Shown: positions 23,428-34,527, numbered from the stretch's first letter. The stretch: DNA of 64,000 nt from Periplaneta americana (GCF_040183065.1 NC_091126.1:146780204-146844203); one strand, 5' to 3'. A program made the numbers and translations. The notes: generated by a model not told the origin, from the letters alone.

Positions 23428-23774
23428 TCCCGCGCCGTGGCGTCGCGGTCTAAGGCATCCTGCCTAGGACTCGCGTTACGGAATACGCGCTGGTTCGAGT
23501 CCTCATGGGGGAAGAAATTTTCTCATGCAATTTCGGCCAGTGTATGGGACCGGTGCCCACCCAGCATCGTGATGCACTTGGGGACCTACGATAGGTAGCG
23601 AAAATCCGGTTCAGCAAACCAGCTATAACGGCTGGGGGGGATCATCGTGCTAACCACACGATACCTCCATTCTGGTTGGATGATCGTCCACCTCTGCTTA
23701 GGCATGTGAACGTGAGGCCAACAGCCGGCTGGTCGGACTTGGCCCTTAAGGGCTGTAGCGCCATGGATTTACTG
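23428..23774 (+). mobile_element. tRNA-headed SINE, family C
   Basis: The head resembles a tRNA with a long variable arm: CGTGGCGTCGCGGTCTAAGG, then B box GGTTCGAGTCC. A body of about 270 bp follows. TATAATA flanks both sides (23419-23425 and 23775-23781), a plausible short target duplication. It starts about 8 bp from the right arm of the inverted repeat. Confidence 0.8.
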
Positions 23775-23781
23775 TATAATA

Positions 23782-24399
23782 GAAGGCGGCGTGGGCGTGC
23801 TCCGTTGAACTACTGTGCCTCAGTTCGCTATTTACTTGCTTTGTGTTGCAGTCGACGAGTAACTTTTTTAATTTGTTATTTTTCGACGCTTTATCAGCTG
23901 CGACGAGTAACTTGCATCATGGGCTAGAGACCACAGAATTTCGAATTACGTCTGAAAAAATCGCGATAACAGTTTTATATTTCGCTTTTTATCGCTAATT
24001 AGTTGTAAGATAATCGCAATAATTTCGTATAAATTAGAAAGAGATTTTACGTGAAAAAATAACCCTATATTACGTATTAGGCGTCAAAATAATGATAAAA
24101 AATGTTTCAAAAATCAATTTATTCAACAGATGCAAAAGGAACCAAGACACATTTCAACATAGCAGGGGTAACTTCAGGGTAATTCAACATGAGAGCTCGC
24201 AATGCCTCAATCACCTCAGATTTAACATTGAAAGTGTTGATAATTGTTTCAGAACTATTTCTTTCAAATTAAAAAATGCTACACTGCAACCAGAACTTTA
24301 ATATCTTTGAAGTAACTTCTTATTTTAACCCTTTCTGTGAGTGCATTAACATTATCAACATTTATCTGTATAATATTTGCTGGGTTGAATAAGTCATTT
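23782..24399. other. No gene; a SINE-tail motif at about 23877-23905
   Basis: TTTCGACGCTTTATCAGCTG resembles the 3' tails of SINE families A and B. The frame at 24092-24301 has no recognised motif. Nothing else was seen. Confidence 0.4.
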
Positions 24400-24649
24400 C
24401 GTCGTTTTTCCTGCAATAACTCCTATGTGCAAAATATAAAATCTTTCAGTAGGAAGAAAAAACACATTTATTCATCCTATGGCAGCCGTACATAGGAGAC
24501 TGTGAATTCTTACATTTTCGAAACAAAGAAATATAATTACATATAGGAGATTTTATTATTTGCTGTATCACTATTTAAGTTATTTAATAGAGCAAAAATC
24601 TGAAAATCGATAAATATGTCACATAGGAGTTATTGCAGGAACAACGACG
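24400..24649. mobile_element. Short MITE, 250 bp
   Basis: The ends form inverted repeats of about 30 bp: CGTCGTTTTTCCTGCAATAA on the left, and CGTCGTTGTTCCTGCAATAA reading in from the right. ATTT lies directly outside both ends (24396-24399 and 24650-24653) and may be the target duplication. CATAGGAG-like blocks recur inside. Confidence 0.75.
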
Positions 24650-24832
24650 ATTTAAATAATTTACAAACAATTTGAATCCTGTAACCCGTATTTTCCAATG
24701 TTATGAATCACTAGTTTACTGACATGCTTAAATAATTCTTATATTTCAGTCTTTAAGTCCAAACTGAAAAGGTTAATTAATATGGCTACCGACCCCCCCC
24801 CTCCATTATTAGAAATTACTATATTCATTCAT

Positions 24833-24834
<2 letters not shown>

Positions 24835-24883
<49 letters not shown>

Positions 24884-24935
24884 AATTAATTTGTATTACT
24901 ATCTTTGTATCATCTCCGTCACGGATATTCTATTA

Positions 24936-24985
<50 letters not shown>
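24835..24985. repeat. Two (ATT)n microsatellites
   Basis: ATT runs at about 24835-24880 and 24937-24985 flank a short unique stretch. Confidence 0.95.
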
Positions 24986-24999
24986 TCTAACATAAACTT

Positions 25000-25144
25000 T
25001 ATTATTGATCTCTTTCAAATTTATGTAGACTACTGGACTGTACCCGAGCACGAGCATATGCTCATTTCGGGTTATATATCCATATGTATCATTTCAAATG
25101 TAAATTGTGAATAAATTTGAATTTGAATTTTGAATTTGAATTCT
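25000..25144 (+). mobile_element. Probable LINE 3' end with (GAATTT)n tail
   Basis: After GTGAATAAATTTGAATTTGA the sequence is an imperfect hexamer tail (about 25108-25143), as at the 3' end of several LINE groups. No coding part remains. Confidence 0.5.
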
Positions 25145-26099
25145 ACGCTTCACGTTATTACGCGGAAATTTGTGGTCTGCCTATCCTTCTCCACCGCTGA
25201 CCATGACTACTCACGCGCAAGTAAACAAATCCTTACCTATAATCAAGAAACAACAAACCTGTTCCGTCGTGCAGCAAGTTTCGCTCCCTGATAATCACAT
25301 ATTTAAGAAAATATTTTTTTTTCTTATCGGAATGCAATAAAACAACTGAGAGGTGTTTATATTCTATTCAACGAACATCATCATATTCTATATTAAAAAC
25401 GTATTAGTATTACCACCATATATTATTACACATTTTCAGAATATATGAACCTCAAATAATAAACAGCTTATTTTCAATCACTGAGTCAATATTTTACAAA
25501 TAACGATTAGTTCCATAATATAACATAAGATTAAACATAACATTCTTATTGAACTAAATATTTTTCTTGCTTTCTATTTCTACGGCTGTGAACAGAAACG
25601 AGTAGTTATCGTATAGCTAACTTAATAAATCTTGGTTTTTCATATCTTCAAACCTACAGGTGTAAGGAGTATAAGTGCAGTCCTTTTCACAGTCGTCTGA
25701 GGCGGTCTACAGGATCAAATAATATTCATACACCATAGGGTCAAAACTTTATAGTTTTCCCAGAAAAAAAAATATTTCTTTCTTTATTTTACTTGCCGTA
25801 TACTGCATATATTGTTAGAAAAATTATGAAAACAGTTACATCAATAGTATATCTAGCAAAAGAGTAAATAAATGTTTGTGTGTTCTATTATGTTTTCGTG
25901 AAATTAAATAAAAATGCATGCTTAAATTTGTTAATATTCTGACGTGAGAGACGTGGCAACGTGTTCAGCAGCTGACGTACTCTGCACAGACGTACAGCTC
26001 AGCTGAGTTCAAGCTCCCTGTCCATAGGTCTCCTGCCGAGCAGATGACAGTTCAGTACAGGTATTCGATAAACAACTTGCAATTCCATTCACAGTTCAG
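25145..26099. other. No gene seen
   Basis: No recognisable coding or repeat structure. Confidence 0.3.
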
Positions 26100-26360
26100 G
26101 AATATCATATGTTATTAATTTATGGAAAAAGTCGTCGTAATTCAAGTGCGGCAAGAAGGATGTACCACCAACGTTTTCAGCAAAGAAGGTTACCTAATCG
26201 GTGAACTTTTGTAGCAGTTTCGCAACGGTTATTAGAAACTGGGAGTCACTTACCTCGTTTCGAAAATCGCACAATCAGAAATTTCTTTAAAAATGATACT
26301 GCTTTATGGAAGCGGGAGAGATTAAAATTTTGCATTAGAAAAAAGTTCGTGTGATTTTGT
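26100..26360 (+). pseudogene. Transposase helix-turn-helix (DUF4817-like) remnant
   Basis: The translation reads YGKSRRNSSAARRMYHQRFQ, then QRRLPNR, a stop, and TFVAVSQRLLETGSH. This resembles the N-terminal helix-turn-helix of an insect mariner-related transposase family. Only the N-terminal portion is present and it has a stop. Confidence 0.6.
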
Positions 26361-26600
26361 GCAGTAAACCATTATTGTTTCTTTTTTAGACATACAATAA
26401 AAAATGAAGCAATATTGTTAAATAAAATGGAAGTTTACCATTATCTTATATTAATGAGAGTGAAAGTTTGTATTTGCTGCTCGTTTTATGTAAACAACAG
26501 TTGTCCTGGTCCGTCCCTGCATTAGAACAAAGGATCTGTTTTGTATCGGTATGTCTGTACCCGCTTGAGCTGTAGTGCGTACTTGTAAATCCTCTCCCCT

Positions 26601-26636
26601 CTGACCGTGGGGCGCATAGTTGCGCCCCACGGTCAG
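26601..26636. repeat. Perfect 16-bp-arm hairpin
   Basis: CTGACCGTGGGGCGCA (26601-26616) and its exact reverse complement (26621-26636) flank the loop TAGT. It is the outermost left copy of the element's repeat core, inverted onto itself. Confidence 0.95.
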
Positions 26637-27060
26637 ATAAAATGCAGCACATAAAAAAGGGTCCCTATTTTGTGGGCATAGTTGCGCCCCGTTCCCATCA
26701 GGTAGAGAAAACGGGATGGCATAGTTGCGCCCCGATGAAATAGGTAGAGAAAAAGACACTACGGAAACTGAAGCCTCGTAATCAACCAGCCTTATTGATT
26801 CCTTATGCGATTTAATATTCATTATCGATACCGTTAAAATGAACACCACGAAGTTGGCAATATTTTATTAACTGTTTTTCTACTGTTTATGCAGTGATTA
26901 TCAATAGCCTACCGTTAAAATGAACACCATGAAGTTGGCAGGACTTTATTAACTGACATATTCAAATGAGTGAGCCGTTGGAATATGGGGGCTTAGCAGT
27001 CTTTGATATTTTATTAATGATTTTCACACCGTCTGTGGCGTATAGTGAGGTTAATTTAAA

Positions 27061-27262
27061 ATGAATGTTAAGTTTAGTGAAAAGGGTAAAGAGTTAATAA
27101 TTCACAATGGTTCTAAGTTTCAATTTTCGAAACCCTGTACCGTAGGGTTAAGATATCGATGTAAAAACAAAAAATGCACTTCATTTATTCTGTGTGATCG
27201 AAAAAAAAGTGTTATTTTAAATAGTAAAATTGATCATATGCTAGGCCTACTTAATTTCAATG
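27061..27262 (+). pseudogene. FLYWCH zinc-finger fragment
   Basis: The frame starting at 27061 reads FSEKGKELIIHNGSKFQFSK, then LRYRCKNKKCTSFILCDRKK and KIDHMLG. This fits the FLYWCH pattern: a GK-L-ING start, then a C-x(4)-C pair, then a final histidine. The final H-x-H appears as DHM, so the second histidine is lost or lies elsewhere. The frame drifts after about 27250. It may be the N-terminus of a MULE transposase or a detached host exon. Confidence 0.6.
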
Positions 27263-27335
27263 CAGCTATCACTGTAATGTTTGTAAGTAATTTGTCTATA
27301 CTATGACAATCACTTTCGTGTGTACTATGCCCATC

Positions 27336-27800
27336 GGGGCGCAACTATGCCATTTCCATTCTGCTACCTGATTTCTTCGAGGCGCAACTATGCCATGTCC
27401 CTTCTGCTACCTGGTTTCTTCGGGGCGCAATTATGCCATGTCCCTTCTGCTACCTGGTTTCTTCGGGGCGCAACTATGCCATGTCCCTTCTGCTACCTGG
27501 TTTCTTCGGGGCGCAACTATGCCATGTCCATTCTGCTACCTGATTTCTTCGGGGCGCAACTATGCCATGTCCCTTCTGCTACCTGGTTTCTTCGGGGCGC
27601 AATTATGCCATGTCCCTTCTGCTACCTGGTTTCTTCGGGGCGCAACTATGCCATGTCCCTTCTGCTACCTGGTTTCTTCGGGGCGCAACTATGCCATGTC
27701 CATTCTGCTACCTGATTTCTTCGGGGCGCAACTATGCCATGTCCCTTCTGCTACCTGGTTTCTTCGAGGCGCTATTATGCCATGCCTAGACCTCCCAATT
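27336..27800 (+). repeat. 43-bp minisatellite, about 11 units
   Basis: The unit is 43 bp and very uniform. Variation is concentrated at a few sites (CAACT/CAATT and CCCTTCT/CCATTCT), and units alternate in a way that suggests duplication in blocks. Because 43 is not a multiple of 3, all three frames stay open and produce spurious long frames. Confidence 0.95.
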
Positions 27801-27830
27801 GACCGCGGGGCGCAACTATGCCGTACCGCA

Positions 27831-28317
27831 GCCAGCAACGTTGTCAAACGCCTAATATTGCAATTAGAAAAGAATTATAAGGACATTTTTCTTCCTTATG
27901 ACAAAAATAATCATCAGTTAAAATAATGAACTTATATCCCTTACATTCTGTATATTATTCTAAACAACATGCATTTCATTATACACACAATGGCGCAAAC
28001 TAGTTCTTTCTTTGACTGATGATTTCCTATAAACGTGGATACTGGTGATGCGTGTGGCGTCATACTGCCACGTTGCACAGCAGAGTTCATTCTTACTTTA
28101 GTTAATCACGTTACATTCACTATAATTCACATCCAAATCACGAAAAATACGTTCTTATTTCTTTATTTCTACAATGATCTCAATTGTCATAAAATAATTT
28201 GTAACTGTTATGTCACATTGTAACTGCTCAGTTTTAAATATTTAATAAAAATGAAAACATAAATCAGAAAAAATGAACTTAAGAAATAAGTAAATTTTTG
28301 AACGATGAAAGAGTAAT
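27831..28317. other. No gene; direct repeat partner at about 28195-28245
   Basis: GTCACATTGTAACTGCTCAG with its surroundings (about 45 bp) recurs at about 29795-29840, beyond the SINE array. Nothing else was seen. Confidence 0.4.
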
Positions 28318-29735
28318 GGAGATGTCTATGACGTAGTGCAGAGGGCGGCCACTAGAGGGAACCCAAGAGTTGGAACTTAAATTGAGACGATTCTGTCCGA
28401 CGCCGGGGTGGGTATCCGGTGTGGCTTAGTGAATAAAGCATCAGCACGTAGAGCTGAAAACCCGGGTTCAAATCCCGGCGCCGGAGAAAATTTTTCTCCG
28501 TTCCATTACTCTTTCATCGTATGATGACGCAGAATATCTGCATGGAAATATCATATGTACTTCGGTACATTAAAATAATATATATGATACGCGTAAATCA
28601 CTTCGTGATTTAAGACGGCGCTTATTCCGTCGGATCCCGGCCAACTAATCACTCATAACGAGTGCACCTCAGCACATGTGTGGACTTCAGTCCTAAGTTC
28701 ATAGACATCTATGACGTAGTGCAGAGGGCGGCCACTAGAGGGAACCCAAGAGTTGGAACTTAAATTGAGACGATTCTATCCGACGCCGGGGTGGGTATCC
28801 GGTGTGGCTTAGTGAATAAAGCATCAGCACGTAGAGCTGAAAACCCGGGTTCAAATCCCGGCGCCGGAGAAAATTTTTCTCCGTTCCTTTACTGTTTCAT
28901 CGTATGATGACCCAGAATATCTGCATGGAAATATCATATGTACTTCGGTACATTAAAATAATATATATGATACGCGTAAATCACTTCGTGATTTAAGACG
29001 GCGCTTATTCCGTCGGATCCCGGCCAACTAATCACTCATAACGAGTGCACCTCAGCACATGTGTGGACTTCAGTCCTAAGTTCATAGACATCTATGACGT
29101 AGTGCAGAGGGCGGCCACTAGAGGGAACCCAAGAGTTGGAACTTAAATTGAGACGATTCTGTCCGACGCCGGGGTGGGTATCCGGTGTGGCTTAGTGAAT
29201 AAAGCATCAGCACGTAGAGCTGAAAATCCGGGTTCAAATCCCGGCGCCGGAGAGAATTTTTCTCCTTTCTATTACTCTTTCATCGTATGATGACGCAGAA
29301 TATCTGCATGGAAATATCATATGTACTTCGGTACATTAAAATAATATATATGATATGCGTATATCACTTCGTGATTTAAGACGGCGCTTATTCCGTCGGA
29401 TCCCGGCCAACTAATCACTCATAACGAGTGCACCTCAGCACATGTGTGGACTTCAGTCCCAAGTTCATAGACATCTATGACGTAGTGCAGAGGGCGGCCA
29501 CTAGAGGGAACCCAAGAGTTGGAACTTAAATTGAGACGATTCTGTCCGACGCCGGGGTCGGTATCCGGTATGGCTTAGTGAATAAAGCATCAGCACGTAG
29601 AGCTGAAAACCCGGGTTCAAATCCCGGCGCCGGAGAAAATTTTTCTCCGTTCCATTACTCTTTCATCGTATGATGACGCAGAATATCTGCATGGAAATAT
29701 CATATGTACTTCGGTACATTAAAATAATATATAAA
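28318..29735 (+). repeat. Tandem array of tRNA-headed SINE family D, period 383 bp
   Basis: Three exact 383-bp periods and a partial fourth are present: the landmark TCTATGACGTAGTGCAGAGG starts at 28325, 28708, 29091 and 29474. Each unit has a foldable tRNA-like head, at 28415-28485, 28798-28868, 29181-29251 and 29564-29634. Each complete unit also carries hairpins: TGTACTTCGGTACA, AAATCACTTCGTGATTT and GGACTTCAGTCC in the first unit. Units differ at only a few positions. Related copies are at 38685-39080, 50650-50870 and 54277-55605. Confidence 0.95.
28415..28485 (+). tRNA. tRNA-like head of SINE D (probably not a functional tRNA)
   Basis: All four arms can pair. The acceptor is TCCGGTG with CGCCGGA, the D stem GCTT with AAGC, and the anticodon stem TCAGC with GCTGA. 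The T stem is CCGGG with CCCGG. The seven-base loop ACGTAGA would place GTA (Tyr) at the anticodon, but position 33 is C rather than the near-universal T, and the D loop lacks the GG pair. It recurs in every unit, so it is best read as a SINE promoter region rather than a tRNA gene. Confidence 0.6.
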
Positions 29736-29737
29736 TT

Positions 29738-29843
29738 GTTGAAACCAAATAAGTCAAATATCTATTAAAACCTTTAAAATTGAAATTATGTAATTTGAAA
29801 CTGTTGCGTCACATTGTAACTGCTCAGTTTTAAATGTTTAATT

Positions 29844-29909
<66 letters not shown>

Positions 29910-30321
29910 GTAAACGGCTGTTCAAAGAAAACACAGTGGACACCCGAATGATTTCTGCAGCCAGAAATAATGAATAATTCTTACAGAGAAGCCGGGTCTC
30001 TGTGAGTAGCCTATATACGAGAACAGGTCTGCCAATATTGAATGGTATTGCATACACAGAGTTTCCGCGCGAATATTAGGAAAGAGTGTTGAACTGAAAT
30101 AAGTCAGTGACATATTTGGTTTCTTTCCATAACAGAGCGTTAGCCAGCTGCGAGCTTACACAACGCAAGCCAACAAACAAAGAGAATCCCTCCTCTGTTT
30201 CCACCATATGCAGGACCTTGACTTGGTTCATTTTAACACCAATCGATCGGCTATAGACTGATATGTAATATTCAGCGAAAAAAAGAAAATCGAACATTTT
30301 GACTTATTTGGTTTTAACAAC
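29738..30321. mobile_element. Candidate TIR element, about 584 bp
   Basis: GTTGAAACCAAATAAGTCAA on the left matches, in reverse complement, the segment ending at 30321 (AACCAAATAAGTCAAAAT) with a small indel. No clear target duplication was found. It contains a (TAA)n run at 29847-29907. Confidence 0.5.
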
Positions 30322-30571
30322 TGACGATTCAATTATGGGTTTAACATTATGTGCCAAATACGAGATACACTATTAGATTCACACATTACTAAACTCTTCA
30401 CCTGATTATTGTAATAAATACTGTCTCATATTTCAGATTTGCTCCAATAACGTCTTGTGACGTAGAACGAATATTTTCAGAGTACAAATATTTTTTTTTC
30501 TGATCATAAAAGGAGTATTTCTTTTGATAAAATGAAAATGTTAATTGTTATTTGTTATAAAGAGGCTAGAT

Positions 30572-31403
30572 CAGTGGCGGTGCGTCAATAAGAGCACAAG
30601 AGCACGTGAACACCTTGTTTCCATTAATGAACGACTAATTTTATTATTTGATACCGTATTGACGTAGTGGGGATGTATAATATCAGAATCGAGTATTTTA
30701 AACTTCCCGCATCTTGCATAAACTTCTTATGTAAACTTGGCAACATCCGTTCACGTACAAGCCGTGCTCTTTTCGAGATGGTTACAGGAATTTCACGCAT
30801 GCGCAGGAGAAAATTGTTTTTAGCTGGCCGCTTATGACTCGTCAAGAGCACAAAGCGTTAAGTGAACCTGATGAGTACCTATCCTACAGATGTCAGGTGC
30901 ATCGGTGCCTATCGTTCACGTGCTATATCTCGAGGAGGAAATTTAAAAGCCTGTAGATGTCAGCATCTGACTGTAGGAACGTTTACTTTACGTAGATGTG
31001 TGTACAGTGCTGCTACGAGAGTGTAGTTTGTGAATTACTATACTTCAGTGTCGGCATAATAGCATAGTTTGGCTTTCAAACACGTGCTGGCTGACTGTGG
31101 TGGTGGTATGAATTTAAGTATCTGTATGGTAGTGTATAATATTTAAGAATAATATTTACTGGCATGTATTTATAGCAATCAATCTATGCGAATGGGATTA
31201 CAGTACTGGTATAGGCTATAGTGTATCAGTGTGTTGTGAATCAAAATATATTACTGAACACACGCGTTTGTAAATAACGGGACTGTGGTATGTATTCATT
31301 ATTAACAAACGTAAATAATGAACTCTGTTCAATGAAATTTGGAACAGTAAAGAACTGGGTAAACTGGCTTACCAGGAAAAATTGGAAATAGAAAGACCGA
31401 GTT

Positions 31404-31442
<39 letters not shown>

Positions 31443-31594
31443 GTCGTTTTGTATTTATATACGGTATTTTTCGATAGTGAAACATTGGAATCATGACATT
31501 TCATATTAGACTAAACGTACAATTTCAAATTCTTTTCGATTTTTGAACCACAAAATTGTGAACACACATAATATTTTATCACGAGCCGCCACTG
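30572..31594. mobile_element. Non-autonomous hAT element, second family, copy 1
   Basis: The 8-bp target duplication GGCTAGAT lies at 30564-30571 and 31595-31602. The ends are inverted: CAGTGGCGGTGCGTCAATAA on the left and CAGTGGCGGCTCGTGATAAA reading in from the right. A nearly identical copy with its own duplication lies at 58041-59094. An (ATT)n run at 31407-31440 is inside. The minus-strand frame at 30624-30851 is kept in both copies, but that is explained by recent common origin. Confidence 0.95.
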
Positions 31595-31884
31595 GGCTAG
31601 ATTCTAGCCTGCAGAACTGTAGCTCCTGAAAGCACTGCTATACTCCCCTTTCTTAACCCACCCACCTTTTCTACCAGCGCAGTCATGACGTTCTAGTTAC
31701 GCTCGGCTGCATTAACATTCATTCGCGGCGGCAGGTAAACAATACGCTATCAAGAATTTACAAATGAACAGATAATAAAATCCTTAGAAACATACCTTTA
31801 GAAAGTAAGAGAAAAATGAATGAGGGAAATAAATAAATTAAAAGCATGTAAAATAAATTTTAAAATATATGTGTGCTTAATAAT

Positions 31885-32180
31885 TGGCGGCCGGGTAGCT
31901 CAGTTGGTAGAGCAGCTGGCTACGGACTAGAAGGTCCGGGGTTCAATCCCACGTGGTGACAGGATTTTTTCTCGTTGCCAAACTTTCAGAAGGGCCCCGA
32001 GGTTCACTCAGCCTCCTATAAAAATTGAGTACCGGGTCTTTCTCGGGGGTAAAAGGCGGTCAGAGCGTGGTGCCGACCACACCACCTCATTCTAGTGCCG
32101 AGTTCATGGAAAGCATGAGGCTCTACCTCCATGCCCCCCAAGTGCCTTCGTGGCATGTTACGGGGATACCTTTACCTTTT
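31885..32180 (+). mobile_element. tRNA-headed SINE, family E (resembles termite Talua-type)
   Basis: The head reads GGGTAGCTCAGTTGGTAGAG with the B box GGGGTTCAATCCC. Near-perfect 16-17-bp target duplications flank it: TATGTGTGCTTAATAAT at 31868-31884 and the same minus one T at 32181-32196. The 296-bp body ends in GGGGATACCTTTACCTTTTT. The likeness to Talua-type SINEs of termites is from memory. Confidence 0.9.
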
Positions 32181-32196
32181 TATGTGTGCTAATAAT

Positions 32197-32559
32197 GTAA
32201 GAAAGTCTACGTATATGTATCGTCCTATTACTAGCAAAGCCGATTAAATCCACTTTTTGTGTAAAATAAGTTAAGTACAGTCCCTGACATGTCTTTCCGT
32301 GCTATGTGTTCTATTAAAATGAAATAAGTGCGAAATGTTGCATGCAGGCAACAAACCAATTACTTTATTTGAAGAATTTATTATGACTTTTCGTGCATTA
32401 ACAAAGTTTTAATTCCTGTTTTTCACAAAACTTGTATTACTGGTCTTAACTGGTTTTACTAATAATAGGACGATAAATAAATTGTACGTTGATAAGTAAG
32501 TGATAGCTATATGACCGGATGTCAATGCTGTCATTCAACATTGTAACGCAATCCAGACA
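32197..32559. other. No gene seen
   Basis: Unassigned sequence between the SINE and the tetranucleotide repeat. Confidence 0.3.
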
Positions 32560-32838
32560 AATAAATATATAAATAAATAAATAAATAAATAAGTAAATAC
32601 ATAAGTAAATAAATAAGTAAGAAAGTAAGAAATTAAGTAAATAAATAAATACGTAAATAAATAAATAAATAAATAAGTAAAGAAGTAAATAAATACATAA
32701 GTAAACAAATAAGTAAATAAATATATAAATAAATAAGCAATTAAGTAAATGAGTAGGCCTAAATAAGTAAATAAATAAGTAAATAAGAAAATAAGTAAAT
32801 ACGTAAGTAAGTAAATAAGTAAACAAACAAACAAACAA
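32560..32838. repeat. (AAATA/AAGTA)n satellite-like run
   Basis: About 280 bp of imperfect AAAT and AAGT tetramers. The long minus-strand Tyr/Leu/Ile/Phe frames over it are artefacts. Confidence 0.95.
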
Positions 32839-33906
32839 ATAATACGCGTACTGCAGTTTAAAGAGAACTGGAACATGGAAAAATCTAAACCCGTGAAGGA
32901 ATACTACTTCCAAATAAAATAGTAATATGATTATTTTGTTGTTGAAGACGAATGAATTGCTTGTTTACTGTGTCCCATCCAATTTATTTCCACTCGTCAT
33001 TTCAATATTAAACTACATTTCAACAAAGTCAATATTAAGAATTATGGAATTCACAAACTTTCGGGTAAGTTCATTATTACGAACTGTATATTGATTATTT
33101 ATTTATATACTGTAAAATTAAGGACGTCACTCATTGTGTTCATTTTGAATTGAAATTAATAGTGACTTTCAAGGTTCATTACTTAGTTGCTATAAATTTA
33201 TGTTTCCGTAGGTGATGATAGGAGGAAAGTTTTCGAAAATCTAAAACAGGTTAGGTGCAAATAAATCTCAAAGAAACTACCGACAGGAAATCTAGCATAA
33301 TTGTAAAACTTAAAACGAGATAACGCATTATAAAAACAATGAATTTATTACAATCCTTTTTGAAAATTACATGCCACCACTGATGGACCTTTGACGACAC
33401 GAGAAGGTAAATAACTCTACGCGGAAGTCGATCATCCCCAATAGAAGTGGAGTGAGGCTGACGTCATATTTCACCTTCTTACGAGTTCTGCAGCCCTGGG
33501 CTAGAATCATAATTGTATAACCTACTTTATATGTTATTTTTATATGTATGGGTAAATAAAATTAGACTGAGATTTACGAACTTTATAATTACACATTATT
33601 GTTTTTTATATTATTTTTTTTCTAAGGCTGTGGGCGATTGGAGTACAGGTTTGGTTACCACCCGGCTATACATGTTAGTCATTCTGCTTCACTGACACCA
33701 AAAGACGTTACATTACTCTTCACTCGATAGAGATATAGTCCAGGCTCACACAACCTAACAGTTTAGGTCCCAACTTCCTAGCTCTAGTGATGACCATTCA
33801 ACGTCAATCGATATCCTAAACTTACACCAGCTCCAGTCCATCTACGTACCAATAAAAGTGTAGGCCCTACTGTCATCGAAAGCAAATTGTGAAGATATAA
33901 TTGATA
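32839..33906. other. No gene seen
   Basis: No recognisable coding or element structure, apart from short A/T runs at the right edge that belong to the next SINE. Confidence 0.3.
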
Positions 33907-34179
33907 TTTTTTTTATTTTTTTTTTATTTTAGTAAGTTATTTTACGACGCTTTATTAACAGCTTAGGTTATTTAGCGTCTGAATGAGATGAAGGTGATAA
34001 TGCCGGTGAAGTGAGTCCGGGGTCCAACACCGAAAGTTACCCAGCATTTGCTCATATTGGGTTGAGGGAAAACCCCGGAAAAAACCTCAACCAAGTAACT
34101 TGTCCCTACCGGGAATCGAACCCGGGCCACCTGGTTTCGCGGCTAGACGCGCTAACCGTTACTCCACAGGTGTGGACTA
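33907..34179 (-). mobile_element. SINE family B, minus strand
   Basis: This is a full-length family B copy with its A-rich tail as T runs at the left. AATTGATA occurs on both sides (33899-33906 and from 34181) and is the likely target duplication. It faces another copy 80 bp away, so the two form an inverted pair. Confidence 0.9.
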
Positions 34180-34262
34180 CAATTGATAATAAGGTGACGT
34201 CATTGACGCAGCAAATCCGAAAGATGGCACGCATTAATGTTGAGAAAATTAGGAACATTAAG

Positions 34263-34515
34263 TCCACACCTGTGGAGTAACGGTCAGCGCGTTTGGCCGC
34301 GAAACCAGGTGGCCCGGGTTCGATTCCCGGTCGGGGCAAGTTACCTGGTTGAGGTTTTTTCCGGGGTTTTCCCTCAACACAATATGAGCAAATGCTAGGT
34401 AACTTTCGGTGTTTGATCCCGGACTCATTTCACCGGCATTATCACCTTCAACTCATTCAGACGCTAAATAACCTTAGATGTTGATAAAGCGTCGTAAAAT
34501 AACCTACTAAAAAAA
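34263..34515 (+). mobile_element. SINE family B, plus strand
   Basis: Perfect 12-bp target duplications AGGAACATTAAG flank it (34251-34262 and 34516-34527). The head, body and tail match the copy at 12345-12596. Both plus-strand insertions share CATTAAG at the junction with the SINE 5' end. Confidence 0.95.
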
Positions 34516-34527
34516 AGGAACATTAAG

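Larger units (their letters stand above)
26600..27830 (+). mobile_element. Foldback-type, possibly MULE-related element with inverted minisatellite ends
   Basis: On the right, about eleven 43-bp units containing GGGGCGCAACTATGCCATGT run from 27336 to about 27800, with a last variant near 27806. On the left (26600-26750) three copies of the same core lie in the opposite orientation (GGCATAGTTGCGCCCCG). Between them is a FLYWCH finger. FLYWCH domains often precede the MULE catalytic domain in insect transposons, and MULEs can have long, repetitive inverted ends. The exact ends and target duplication were not identified, so the assignment is an inference. Confidence 0.5.

Noticed and set aside
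27320..27926. Long overlapping frames with GRNYAMS/FGAQLCH repeats
   Set aside because: They are translations of the 43-bp minisatellite. A unit length not divisible by 3 keeps all frames open.
28415..28485. Functional tRNA-Tyr gene cluster
   Set aside because: It has C at position 33, lacks the D-loop GG, and sits in a larger repeated SINE body with dispersed diverged copies.
28318..29735. CRISPR-like array
   Set aside because: The repeats are 383-bp SINE units without variable spacers, in a eukaryotic genome.
30624..30851. 75-codon frame preserved in both hAT copies (also 58093-58320)
   Set aside because: The copies are almost identical throughout, so preservation shows recent descent, not selection. 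It has no transposase motifs.
32446..32913. Tyr/Leu/Phe/Ile-rich minus-strand frame resembling membrane segments
   Set aside because: It is a translation of the AAATA-type repeat.
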